Positions 26,882 to 35,249 of a DNA stretch of 64,000 nt are shown piece by piece (the first letter of the stretch is position 1; each line of letters opens with the position of its first letter). The notes beneath the pieces are model-generated. The model worked only from the letters and a program-made list of their open reading frames with translations. It was not told the origin of the DNA and searched no databases. Location: positions 62,001 through 126,000 of the forward strand of contig CAVSKX010000001.1 in NCBI GenBank assembly GCA_963728765.1, written 5' to 3'. This DNA comes from AC-32 sp963728765. GTDB taxonomy: Bacteria > Actinomycetota > Thermoleophilia > Gaiellales > Gaiellaceae. Position numbers and translations under genes: made by a program.

Positions 26882-28054
26882 GTGGGCGAGACGAACGTCG
26901 CCACGGCTCCAGCCACGGAGCCACACGAGCGTCTCGCCTGGCGTTCCTGGGTGCCGTGGACCCTGGTAGTCATCGCCGCCGTCATCGGGCTCGTGGCGGC
27001 GCTGAACGTGTGGGTCAAGCGCCAGGCGCTGGACACGGACAACTGGACGAACGCGAGCGCGCAGCTGCTCGAGAACGACCAGATCCGCTCTGCGCTCTCG
27101 GTCTACATCGTGAACCAGGCCTTCGCGAACGCCGACGTGTCGAAGCGCCTCCAGCAGCGCCTGCCGCCGCAGTTCGACCCGCTCGCGCCGGCGCTCGCCG
27201 TCGCGCTCCAGCAGGGCGCCACGCGCACCCTCGACAACCTTCTCGCGCGGCCGCGCGTGCAGGAGCTCTGGAAGGAGGCGAACCGGCGCGCCCACGAGCA
27301 GTTCATAGCCCTCCTCGACGGGAAGGACAGCGCCCTCAAGTCGACGAACGGCAACGTGGTGCTCGACCTGAAGCCGATCGTCCGGCGCTTAGCCGACGAG
27401 CTCGGGATCGGCGGGAGGCTCGAGGGACGGCTCCCCGAGAACGCAGGGCAGATCGTGATCATGAAGGGCAACCAGCTCGAGACCGCCCGCAAAGGCGTGA
27501 AGGTGATCAAGGTCCTCAGCTACTTCCTGTTCTTCCTCGTGATCGCGCTCTACGCGGCCGCGATCTACCTCGCCCGAGAGCGACGGAAGCTGCTGCTGGG
27601 CGTCGGGATCAGCGTCCTCGTCGTCGGCCTGCTCGTGCTCGTCGTGCGTCGCTTCGCCGGCAACTACCTCGTCGACGCCCTGACCGGGAACCCGGATGCG
27701 AAGAACGCAGTCGACGCGACCTGGGCGATCGAGACGGCGTTGCTCAGGAACGTCGGCGTCAACGCCGTCATCTACGGCATCGTGATCATCTTCGCGGCCG
27801 TGATCGCCGGCCCGTCGCGGGCGGCGAGGTGGGTCCGGCGCGTGTCGGCGCCGACCATGCGCGACCATCCGGTCGTCCTCTACGGCCTCGTCTCGCTCGT
27901 GCTCTTCCTCATCCTGCTCGCGGGGCCGACCGACGCCCAGCGGATCTTCCCGCTGCTGATCCTCTTCGCGTTCGCGTACGCTGGCGTGGAAGTGCTCCGG
28001 CGCCAGACCATGCGCGAGTTCCCCGCGCCAGAGCAACGGGAGGTTCCGGCATGA
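26882..28054 (+). CDS. Conserved actinobacterial membrane protein, function unknown
   Basis: A 390-residue protein with an N-terminal membrane helix (about 24-45), a 170-residue extracytoplasmic region rich in helices (QLLENDQIRSALSVYIVNQAF), and then four to five membrane helices. This layout is common in uncharacterised actinobacterial proteins. The start is GTG 26882. Its stop overlaps the following lipoprotein start by four bases (ATGA), which suggests that the two act together at the cell surface. Confidence 0.7.
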   Translation: MGETNVATAPATEPHERLAWRSWVPWTLVVIAAVIGLVAALNVWVKRQALDTDNWTNASAQLLENDQIRSALSVYIVNQAFANADVSKRLQQRLPPQFDPLAPALAVALQQGATRTLDNLLARPRVQELWKEANRRAHEQFIALLDGKDSALKSTNGNVVLDLKPIVRRLADELGIGGRLEGRLPENAGQIVIMKGNQLETARKGVKVIKVLSYFLFFLVIALYAAAIYLARERRKLLLGVGISVLVVGLLVLVVRRFAGNYLVDALTGNPDAKNAVDATWAIETALLRNVGVNAVIYGIVIIFAAVIAGPSRAARWVRRVSAPTMRDHPVVLYGLVSLVLFLILLAGPTDAQRIFPLLILFAFAYAGVEVLRRQTMREFPAPEQREVPA

Positions 28055-28584
28055 CGATCTCCAGGCTGGCCGCCGTCGCGGCCACGATCGCGCTCGCCGC
28101 TGCGGCCGCGGGCTGTGGCGGCAGCAACAGCTCGGCCTCCGAAACCGAGCAGTGGGCAGACGGAATGTGCAGCGCGCTCGTCGACTGGCAGAGCAGCGTC
28201 ACGGCTGCCGGCGAAAAGGTCTCGAAGGGAGACCTCTCGAAGTCGTCGCTCCAGGACGCCGCCAACGGCGTGTCCGACGCGAACAAGCAGCTGCGCGACG
28301 ACCTGGACTCGCTCGGCAAGCCGCCGACAGAGACCGCCGACAAGGCGAAGGCCGACCTGAACCAGCTCACGGACGACCTCAAGACGAACCTCGACAAGAT
28401 CCGCGAAGCGCTCGGCAACGCCGGCAACGACGTCACGGCGGCGATTACGGCCGTGTCGGGCTCCGTGCAGGCGATGGGCCAGGATCTGCAGAACACCGCG
28501 ACGCAGCTGAAGGAACTACAGAACGACGACACGTGGTCGAAGGCGTTCAAGAGCTCGGATTCGTGCCAGAAGCTGAGCGGCTGA
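28051..28584 (+). CDS. Lipoprotein, predicted helical, function unknown
   Basis: A 177-residue protein with a lipoprotein signal: hydrophobic stretch and lipobox AAGC with Cys22. The mature part is almost wholly helical and heptad-like, with many Asp/Lys/Gln (ANGVSDANKQLRDDLDSLGK, LNQLTDDLKTNLDKIREAL), and two further cysteines near each end. GGGAGG lies seven bases before ATG 28051. The overlap with the membrane protein upstream and the hydrolase downstream places it in a coupled envelope cluster. Confidence 0.75.
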   Translation: MTISRLAAVAATIALAAAAAGCGGSNSSASETEQWADGMCSALVDWQSSVTAAGEKVSKGDLSKSSLQDAANGVSDANKQLRDDLDSLGKPPTETADKAKADLNQLTDDLKTNLDKIREALGNAGNDVTAAITAVSGSVQAMGQDLQNTATQLKELQNDDTWSKAFKSSDSCQKLSG

Positions 28585-29336
28585 GCGTCACCTGGGTCGG
28601 ACATAGCACGGTTCTCGTCGAGGCAGCGGGCGTCCGCCTGCTCACGGACCCGCTGCTGCGGCGACGGCTCGGCCACGTCTTCCGGGTCGCACCCGCGGCC
28701 GAGCCGCTCGCGGACGAGCTCGACGCCGTCCTGATCTCCCACGTCCACTACGACCACCTGCACCTGCCGTCGCTCAAGCTCGTTCGAGCCCGTCAGTACG
28801 TCGTGCCGCGCGGGTGCCGAAGGTTTCTCGAGGCCCGCGGCTTCGGCCCGGTCGTCGAGCTCGACGAGGGCGAGGAGCTCGAGATCGGCGCGCTGACCGT
28901 CCGCGCCACGCATGCGGTCCACCAGGCTCGCCGCAGCCTGCGCCAGCAGGCGACGCCCTCGCTCGGCTACCTGATCTCGGCGCCGGCGCGCCTCTACTTC
29001 GCCGGCGACACGGAGGTGTTCGATGCGATGCGCCAGCTCGCACCACTGGACGTCGCGCTGCTGCCGATCTGGGGCTGGGGCCCGCGCGTCGGGCGCGGGC
29101 ACCTCGACCCCCACGGCGCGGCCGAGGCGCTTCGCCTGCTTCGTCCCCGGCTCGCCGTCCCGATCCACTGGGGCACGTACCGGCGCATCGGCATGAGCCG
29201 CGACGCGGCGGTGCTGCGCGAGCCGTCCGCTCGCTTCGAGCGCCTCGCGCGCGAGCTCGCGCCCGATGTGGACGTGCGGGTGCTGGCTCCTGGCGAGCGG
29301 CTCGACGTGGACACGACGGAGAGCGGTACGCCGTGA
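28563..29336 (+). CDS. Metallo-beta-lactamase fold hydrolase (UlaG/NAPE-PLD-like)
   Basis: A 257-residue protein beginning VTWVGHSTVLVEAAG, with the metal motif SHVHYDHLHL (H-x-H-x-D-H), a later FAGDTEVFD aspartate and a C-terminal IHWGTY histidine. These give the full two-metal site of the UlaG/phosphodiesterase-like branch. The substrate is unknown; in this cluster a phospholipid-like substrate is possible but unproven. GTG 28563 overlaps the lipoprotein gene by 22 bases. Its stop overlaps the next start (GTGA). Confidence 0.8.
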   Translation: MPEAERLSVTWVGHSTVLVEAAGVRLLTDPLLRRRLGHVFRVAPAAEPLADELDAVLISHVHYDHLHLPSLKLVRARQYVVPRGCRRFLEARGFGPVVELDEGEELEIGALTVRATHAVHQARRSLRQQATPSLGYLISAPARLYFAGDTEVFDAMRQLAPLDVALLPIWGWGPRVGRGHLDPHGAAEALRLLRPRLAVPIHWGTYRRIGMSRDAAVLREPSARFERLARELAPDVDVRVLAPGERLDVDTTESGTP

Positions 29337-30418
29337 GACGCCTCTCCCGCCCGGTCGTCAAGCGCGTTCTGCTGGGCGCGGCGAGCGCCGCGATCATCAT
29401 CGCGACCTTCGCCTACTTCCTGCCGACGATCGCGAACTACGGCGAGGTCTGGGGCGTGGTCAAGCGGCTCTCGTGGCTGCAGATCCTCGCCCTGCTCGGC
29501 GCGACGGCGGTGAACCTCGTCACGTTCGCGCCGCCGTGGATGGTCGCGCTCCCGGGGCTCGCGTACCTGCAAGCGTTCACGGTCACCCAGGCCTCCACCG
29601 CCCTCTCGATCGTCATCCCCGGGGGGATCGCTGCGGGCGTCGCCGGGTCGTACGGGATCCTCCGCAGCTGGGGCTTCTCGTCGAACAGTGTGGCGCGCGC
29701 GATCACCCTGACCGGCCTCTGGAACCAGTTCCTGAACCTCACCTTTCCGATCGTCGCGGTCTTCCTGCTCGCGATCACCGGCGAGAGCACGGCCGCGCTC
29801 GCGACGGTCGCGTTCGCCGGCGCGGCGATCCTCGGCGTCGTGGTCGCCGGCTTCGTGCTGATCCTGCTCAGCAACCGCCTCGCCGAGGACATCGGCAACG
29901 TCGCCGCCCGGTTCGCGAACTGGGCGCTCGCCAAGGTCAGGCGCGGCCCGGTCGGCTGGAGCGGCAAGAGCTTCGAGCGCTTCCGTGCCGAGGCGGGCGA
30001 CCTGCTCGAGCGGCGCTGGCACCTCCTGACCCTCTCCTCCCTTGCGGGGCAGCTGACGGTCTTCCTGCTGTTTCTGACATCGCTGCGCGTGCTGGACGTC
30101 CCCGCGTCCGAGGTGAACCTCGTCGAAGCCTTCGCCGCCTGGTCGCTCGCGCGTCTCGTCGGATCCATTCCCATCACTCCCGGCGGGATCGGCGTCGTCG
30201 AGCTCGCGCTGACGGGAACCCTCATCGGCTTCGGCGGAAACAATGCGGGAGTCGTCGCGGCGGTGCTCGTCTATCGCTTTCTGACGGCCGTCCCCACGCT
30301 CATCCTCGGCCTGGGAGCGGCCTTCACGATCCGGCGGCGCAGGCCGCCGGGCGCGCTGGACGTTTCATCCGGTCCGGGCGATGCCGCGCGTGGACAGGCG
30401 GTCGAGGCTGAGCGCTAG
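29333..30418 (+). CDS. UPF0104 / lysylphosphatidylglycerol synthase-like membrane protein
   Basis: A 361-residue protein with about eight membrane helices and the family region SLARLVGSIPITPGGIGVVE near residue 275. This domain resembles the flippase part of MprF without the catalytic aminoacyl-transferase domain. Members may move lipids across the membrane. GTG 29333 overlaps the hydrolase stop. A second, diverged member lies at 57782-58843. Confidence 0.78.
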   Translation: MRRLSRPVVKRVLLGAASAAIIIATFAYFLPTIANYGEVWGVVKRLSWLQILALLGATAVNLVTFAPPWMVALPGLAYLQAFTVTQASTALSIVIPGGIAAGVAGSYGILRSWGFSSNSVARAITLTGLWNQFLNLTFPIVAVFLLAITGESTAALATVAFAGAAILGVVVAGFVLILLSNRLAEDIGNVAARFANWALAKVRRGPVGWSGKSFERFRAEAGDLLERRWHLLTLSSLAGQLTVFLLFLTSLRVLDVPASEVNLVEAFAAWSLARLVGSIPITPGGIGVVELALTGTLIGFGGNNAGVVAAVLVYRFLTAVPTLILGLGAAFTIRRRRPPGALDVSSGPGDAARGQAVEAER

Positions 30419-30442
30419 CTGACGTTTTCGGAAGGGAGCGGC

Positions 30443-30646
30443 ATGGAGGACGGGTTGGGTTGGAAGTTCTGGCTGTGGGTGATCGGCGTTTCGCTCGCGG
30501 TCGGCATCGGCGGGATGCTGCTCTTCCTGCTGATCGGTGCCGCTTGGTACAGGTGGGGGTTCCTCGGCGCCCTGATCCTCTTCGGCGTCATCGCCCTCGC
30601 TTACGGCTACTTCTACGACCGGCGCCAGCGGACACACGGGATGTGA
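30443..30646 (+). CDS. Small two-helix membrane protein
   Basis: A 67-residue protein with two hydrophobic helices (about 8-32 and 37-54) and a short basic tail (DRRQRTHGM). GAAGGGAGC precedes the ATG at proper distance. It lies 24 bases behind the UPF0104 gene and 13 before a PRC-barrel gene. No family recognised. Confidence 0.65.
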   Translation: MEDGLGWKFWLWVIGVSLAVGIGGMLLFLLIGAAWYRWGFLGALILFGVIALAYGYFYDRRQRTHGM

Positions 30647-30659
30647 GAACGGCAACGGG

Positions 30660-31301
30660 ATGAACCTTGCGCTCGGAACCACCGTTCGCTGCTCCGACGG
30701 CGCCGTCCGTGAGCTCGCCGACATCGTCGTCGACGGACCCGGCAGGCGCGTGACGCACCTAGTGGTGCAGCCGAAGCGGCAGCACGAGGAGGCGCGGCTC
30801 GTCTCGTTGGAGCTGGCCGGCGAGGACGCGAACGGCGACGTCTCGCTTTTCTGCACCGCGGAGACGCTCGACGGGCTCGAGCGGGTGCGGGAGTACGCCT
30901 ACCTCCCGGCGGGCCAGCAGCCCGAGGAGAGCCCCCAATGGGACGTCGGCGTGGAGGACGTGCTCGTCGTCCCGAGCGTCGAGCCGCTGGACATGGCCGA
31001 GCCCGAGCTCGACCCGAACGTCAACCTGATGTACGACCGCGTCCCGAAAGGGGAGGTCGAGCTGCGCGTGACCAGCTCGGTCTACTCGAAAGACGAGCAT
31101 CACGTGGGCTCCGTGAACGGCGTCGTCGTCGGCGAGGACGGCGCGATCACGGTGCTCACGCTTCAGCGCGGGCACCTGTGGTGGCGGCGGGAGATCTCGG
31201 TGCCCGTAGACGCGATCGCGTCCCTCGAGAGCGACGTCGCGACGCTGGCGGTCGAAAAGAGCGAGCTGAAGGAGTTCCCGTCGCGGCGCGGCTCGAGCTG
31301 A
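30660..31301 (+). CDS. PRC-barrel-like domain protein
   Basis: A 213-residue soluble protein. The first 60 residues (LGTTVRCSDGAVRELADIVV ... VTHLVVQP) and a second stretch (ELRVTSSVYSKDEHHVGSVNGVVV) both look like PRC-barrel domains, which bind RNA or act in photosynthetic or ribosome-associated proteins; in actinobacteria they are mostly uncharacterised. It ends three bases before the convergent HdeD-like gene. Confidence 0.65.
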   Translation: MNLALGTTVRCSDGAVRELADIVVDGPGRRVTHLVVQPKRQHEEARLVSLELAGEDANGDVSLFCTAETLDGLERVREYAYLPAGQQPEESPQWDVGVEDVLVVPSVEPLDMAEPELDPNVNLMYDRVPKGEVELRVTSSVYSKDEHHVGSVNGVVVGEDGAITVLTLQRGHLWWRREISVPVDAIASLESDVATLAVEKSELKEFPSRRGSS

Positions 31302-31304
31302 CGT

Positions 31305-31874
31305 TCAGGCCCCCGCGCGCCGCAACTCCGCCCGCAGCTGGAACCCGAAGATGATCTGCGTGATCCCGGCGGCCAGCGCGCTCGCGCCGATCCAGACGAT
31401 CAGCAGGAACGCCTTGTGGCCGAAGTTGCCCGCCGCCCAGAACGCGAGCAGCACCTCGACCGCACCGATGATCAGCTGGCCCCACCAGAGCTCGCGCCCG
31501 CGGTCGTACAGGGCGACGACGATGTTGAAGACGCCGGCGAAGAGCAGGTAGAAGGCGAAGATCGCCGCCAGCGCGTTGAAGGTGTTCTGGGGGTGCGCGA
31601 AGGCGAGCCCGCCGATCACCAGGAACGCGATGCCGAGGGCGATGCGCAGAAGGCGCCACCAGCCCGAGGCCGCAGCGGCGGCGAGGAACTCGAGCCCGGC
31701 CCCCGCGATGCAGACGATGCCGGTCAGGATCGCGATCCCGTGGACAGTTGCCGCGTCGACCTGGAAGACGAGCAGCGCGAAGACGAGCCAGAGGAAGCCG
31801 ATCACCACGAAGAGCCACCAGACCTCGGCGGCCTGATCGCTGCCGGCGACTCTCCCGACGGCCCGCGCGCTCAC
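31305..31874 (-). CDS. HdeD/DUF308 family membrane protein
   Basis: A 189-residue protein with six membrane helices arranged as three similar pairs, typical of HdeD/DUF308 (ALGIAFLVIGGLAFAHPQNTF). In enterics HdeD is linked to acid resistance; in actinobacteria the role is unknown. GTG 31874 overlaps the stop of the amidotransferase gene by four bases, so it is translated with it. Confidence 0.78.
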   Translation of the reverse strand: MSARAVGRVAGSDQAAEVWWLFVVIGFLWLVFALLVFQVDAATVHGIAILTGIVCIAGAGLEFLAAAAASGWWRLLRIALGIAFLVIGGLAFAHPQNTFNALAAIFAFYLLFAGVFNIVVALYDRGRELWWGQLIIGAVEVLLAFWAAGNFGHKAFLLIVWIGASALAAGITQIIFGFQLRAELRRAGA

Positions 31875-32719
31875 GTGAGCGCCGGCTCGCTCGGCGCCAC
31901 GGGCTCGAAGCCGTGGAGCTCGTCCTCGCCGGGCCGCACGACGCCGTAGCTCGACTCGGGCACCGCGTTCCAGGCGCCTTTCAGCTCGCCGAGCGGCTCG
32001 GAGACGATCAGGCGCGTCTCGGCGTCCACGGCCTCGAAGAGAGGGTTGTCCGGGTAGAGGTGTCGCAGCGTCTCGATCGCGGTGCTGTAGAAGAGCGACC
32101 GCGAATCGCGCTCGCTCGAGTAGCGGAACGCCCAGATGCTCACGCCGTCGCTCATCGCGAGAGTCATCTGGATCGGGTGCTCGACCCCGTGGCGGCGGCC
32201 GACGTCCTCGACGATCCCGACCGCGCGCGCCACCGCGCCGGGCGGGTCGTCCTCGAGCCCGAGCGTCAGCGCCAGGAAGAACAGGATCTCCGTGTCGGTC
32301 GAGCCCCGGATCTCCGGGTAGAGGTCCGGGTCGACAGCGAGGACGAGATCGCGCTTCACGCGGTCGAGGTCACGGATCGCCCCGTTGTGCATGAAGAGCC
32401 AGCGGCCGTGGCGGAACGGGTGGCAGTTCGTCTGCTGGACCGGGCTCCCGATCGCCGCGCGGATGTGAGCGAAGACGAGCGGCGAGCGGATATGGGCGGC
32501 CAGCTCGCGCAGGTTCCGGTCGTTCCAGGCGGGCTCGATGCTGTGGAACATGCCCGGTATCGGGGCCTCGCCGTACCAGCCGATCCCGAAGCCGTCGCCG
32601 TTGGTGGTCTCGGCGCCGAGGCGCGAGTGAAGGCTCTGGTCGATGAGCGAATGGGCCGGTTCGTAGAGCAGCTGCTCGATCAGGACCGGCGAGCCCGAGT
32701 ACGCAAGCCATCGGCACAT
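31871..32719 (-). CDS. Class II glutamine amidotransferase (YafJ/EgtC-like)
   Basis: A 282-residue Ntn-type amidotransferase. It begins MCRWLAYSG, so Cys2 becomes the catalytic N-terminal nucleophile, and has TNGDGFGIGWYG, AHIRAA and HNGAI, the glutaminase-site motifs. It has only the glutaminase domain, like YafJ and EgtC; EgtC acts in ergothioneine synthesis but no other egt gene is in view. AAGGAGG lies six bases before the ATG. Confidence 0.85.
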   Translation of the reverse strand: MCRWLAYSGSPVLIEQLLYEPAHSLIDQSLHSRLGAETTNGDGFGIGWYGEAPIPGMFHSIEPAWNDRNLRELAAHIRSPLVFAHIRAAIGSPVQQTNCHPFRHGRWLFMHNGAIRDLDRVKRDLVLAVDPDLYPEIRGSTDTEILFFLALTLGLEDDPPGAVARAVGIVEDVGRRHGVEHPIQMTLAMSDGVSIWAFRYSSERDSRSLFYSTAIETLRHLYPDNPLFEAVDAETRLIVSEPLGELKGAWNAVPESSYGVVRPGEDELHGFEPVAPSEPALT

Positions 32720-32783
32720 TGGTTTCCTCCTTGGTCTGGCGCCGCCGCGAGCGTCACGCGAACCGTCGCCGGGGGCATCGTGC

Positions 32784-33671
32784 TCATGGGGTGAACTGCG
32801 CGTACACCACCGTCGTCCCCGCGACGAAGTCGGGTAGCGCCCGCCTGCGGCGGTCGAAGAGCGCGGGCAGGAAGCCTGCGAAGAGCGGGATGATCGCGAG
32901 GATCAGCCCGGCCAGCCGCAACAGCGACCGCGGAGCCGAGGGGGGCTCCCCGGATCGCGCTTGCACCCGGAGACCCAGCAGCCGCATCCCCGGCGTCTGG
33001 CCCGTCACGCTCCAGAAGCCGACGAAGTAGAGCGCCACGACGAGCAACCAGCCTCCGCCGGCGAGCGAGCCCGTCAGCCAGCCGCCGTGGAGCTCGCCGG
33101 CGAGGCCGAGCACCAGCCCGACCGATGCGCTGATGACGAGGTACGCCGCCTGCGCGAGCAAGGCGTCCACGACCAGCGCCACCCCGCGTGTCGCCACGCC
33201 GGCAAACCCGGCCTCGGCCGGGCGCGGCCGCTGAAACAGCCGGTGGACACGGGCTTCGATGTGGTCGTCTGCGGCGCGCGCCTTGCCGCGGGCGGCGCCG
33301 GCGGCCTCCTCGCCGTACCCGCCGGCCGCCTGCGCGAGGGCCCGTCGGACTTCCGGGCTCGAGAGCATCTCCGCGACCGCGTGCTGGAAAGCCGGGGTGT
33401 GGACGAGCCGCTGCGTGGCGGCCTCTGCAAGCCGCGTGGCCTCCTCGCTCGCAACCCAGCGCTCGAGCGCCGGGTTGCGCAGCACCTGCTCGACGACGCC
33501 GTCGGCTCCGTCGGACCCGGCCTCTCGCCCGGCAGAAGCTTCGAGCATCTCGGCAACCACCCGCTCGATGACCCGCTGCTCGACGATCGCGCGGCCGACC
33601 ATCTCCGGCAGCGGCCCGGCGAGCGCGGCGTCGATCGCGCGCTCCGTCTCATCCGTCAGGACACCACGCAT
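32784..33671 (-). CDS. RDD family membrane protein
   Basis: A 295-residue protein. The first 150 residues are soluble, helical and Ala/Glu-rich; the second half is an RDD domain: GVALVVDALLAQAAYL (first helix with the conserved Asp), GQTPGMRLLGLRV and a last helix ending RALPDFVAGTTVV. RDD proteins are often proposed as small transporters or protein-sorting factors. I use ATG 33671; GTG 33701 is possible. The gene follows the PAS-LuxR regulator by 40 bases. Confidence 0.75.
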   Translation of the reverse strand: MRGVLTDETERAIDAALAGPLPEMVGRAIVEQRVIERVVAEMLEASAGREAGSDGADGVVEQVLRNPALERWVASEEATRLAEAATQRLVHTPAFQHAVAEMLSSPEVRRALAQAAGGYGEEAAGAARGKARAADDHIEARVHRLFQRPRPAEAGFAGVATRGVALVVDALLAQAAYLVISASVGLVLGLAGELHGGWLTGSLAGGGWLLVVALYFVGFWSVTGQTPGMRLLGLRVQARSGEPPSAPRSLLRLAGLILAIIPLFAGFLPALFDRRRRALPDFVAGTTVVYAQFTP

Positions 33672-33711
33672 TGGCCCGAGTGGGATGCGGCCGAATTTCA
33701 CCGTGGCGGGG

Positions 33712-34284
33712 TCAGGCCTCGACGAGGTGTGTGCGCCGGCCAACGGCGACTGCCTCGAGCCGCGAGTGCACGCCGAGCGCCCGGAGCAGGTGCCGGACGT
33801 GGTTGCGCACCGTCTCGATGCTGAGGTGCAGCTCGCGCGCGATCTGGCCGGTCGAATGGCCGCGCTCGAGCAGCCGCAGCACCTCGGTCTGGCGCGGCGT
33901 GAGATGCGGGTGCATCGGCGGCGGGTCCTCTTCCTCGACGTCGACGACCTGGCCGAAGACGCCGACGATGCGGTCCCCGCTGTAGAGCGAGACAGAACTG
34001 ATCTCGACAGAGACGCGGTCGCCGTCGGCATCCATCAGCACGACTTCGTGGTCGCCCTGCTTCTCGAGTCCGGAGATCTTCCGCGCGAACGCCTCCTTCG
34101 CGCGCCGCGTCTCCTCGGTCGAGACGACCGAGGTGAACTGTCGCCCGCGGACGTCGCCGACCAGGCGCTTTGCCGCTGGATTAACCCACCGGATGATGCC
34201 GTGGCGGTCGATCACGTAGCTCGGAACGCCCACCCGTTCCAGCGCGCCTTCGACGTCTCCACCCATGGAGCGCAGGTTGGACAT
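33712..34284 (-). CDS. PAS domain LuxR-type response regulator-like protein
   Basis: A 190-residue protein. Residues about 8-115 form a PAS domain (VPSYVIDRHGIIRWVNPAAKRLVG), and 125-185 a LuxR helix-turn-helix (LTPRQTEVLRLLERGHSTGQIARELHLSIETVRNHV). It probably senses a small ligand or redox signal and binds DNA. The frame is open to 34320, but ATG 34284 with AAAGG upstream fits better. Targets may be the adjacent minus-strand genes. Confidence 0.82.
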   Translation of the reverse strand: MSNLRSMGGDVEGALERVGVPSYVIDRHGIIRWVNPAAKRLVGDVRGRQFTSVVSTEETRRAKEAFARKISGLEKQGDHEVVLMDADGDRVSVEISSVSLYSGDRIVGVFGQVVDVEEEDPPPMHPHLTPRQTEVLRLLERGHSTGQIARELHLSIETVRNHVRHLLRALGVHSRLEAVAVGRRTHLVEA

Positions 34285-34379
34285 GCGACGAGTGTGCCTT
34301 TCGCGGGACCGCGCGGTCAAGCCCAGCGGCCCCCGCCTGCCCGGGGGCCGCGTGACCGGAGGAACGGCAGCCGAGCGGT

Positions 34380-34598
34380 TCAGGCGTGGACCAGGGGCTG
34401 CGCCATGGGATACCCGTCGTGCAACCGCAGCGCCGCGCAGAGGTCCTCGCGCAGGCGTTGGAGGCCCGTTACCTCACCGCGCTCGCCGACCTTTTCGATC
34501 GCCTGGTCGACGGAGCGCAGCGCCCGAACGAGTTGCGAGCGGCGGGAAGCGGTCTCGAGCTCGGGGGAGGAGCTCGTCACTGCACGACCGGTGTCCAT
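34380..34598 (-). CDS. Small hypothetical protein
   Basis: A 72-residue frame, helical and charged (LVRALRSVDQAIEKVGERGE), with good third-position GC. The start may be ATG 34598 or GTG 34607; neither has a clear ribosome binding site. It has no recognisable family and might be spurious. Confidence 0.35.
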   Translation of the reverse strand: MDTGRAVTSSSPELETASRRSQLVRALRSVDQAIEKVGERGEVTGLQRLREDLCAALRLHDGYPMAQPLVHA

Positions 34599-34658
34599 GT
34601 CGAGCACGTTCGCACGACAAGGCGGCGAAGCGCTTGACCCCCGTGGGTCAAAAGGCCG

Positions 34659-35114
34659 CTAGCGGCCCACGGAGAGGACGCGGGCGCGCCACGCGCCGCT
34701 CGGCGCGTCGATCTCGACCTCGTCGCCCTCCTTCGCGCCCATCAGCGCTCGGCCGACCGGCGAGTCGGGCGAGACGCCGCCGACGCTCGAGATCTCGACC
34801 GAGAGGCGCCCGCCCTGCTCGTCCTCGAGCTCGACCCTGGAGCCGACGGTGACGCTGCCGTCTGCAGCGGCTTCCCCGTCGACGACGACCGACCGCGTGA
34901 GCCGGTCGCGCAGCACGCGGATCCGCCGCTCGAGCAGGCCCTGTTCGTTCTTCGCCGCGTGGTACTCGAAGTTCTCGGAGAGGTCGCCGAAGGAGCGGGC
35001 CGTCTTGATCGCCTCGACGATGGCGGCGCGGCGAGGGCCCTCCAGCTCGGCGAGCTCCGCCTCGAGTTGCTCCTTCTGGGCCTGCGTCAGATGCTCCGAT
35101 TTCTCGCCGGGCAT
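34659..35114 (-). CDS. greA: Transcription elongation factor GreA
   Basis: A 151-residue factor with an N-terminal coiled coil (about 8-75, including GDLSENFEYHAAKNEQ, the acidic tip region) and a C-terminal FKBP-like domain (SPVGRALMGAKEGDEVEI). It rescues backtracked RNA polymerase by stimulating transcript cleavage. The length is slightly short of the usual 158-164. It is divergent from the DEAD-box helicase. Confidence 0.92.
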   Translation of the reverse strand: MPGEKSEHLTQAQKEQLEAELAELEGPRRAAIVEAIKTARSFGDLSENFEYHAAKNEQGLLERRIRVLRDRLTRSVVVDGEAAADGSVTVGSRVELEDEQGGRLSVEISSVGGVSPDSPVGRALMGAKEGDEVEIDAPSGAWRARVLSVGR

Positions 35115-35249
35115 CGCGGGAGGTTAGCGGCCGGTTGCTAGGGTGCGTGCACGGGTGGCAATCCCGCCGCTCGGTGAGATGAGCTTCTCGTTCCTCCTTC
35201 GGGCGTTTCGAGGCCGGCAAGTCTCGAGCCCGTAAAGGAGTCGAACCGA

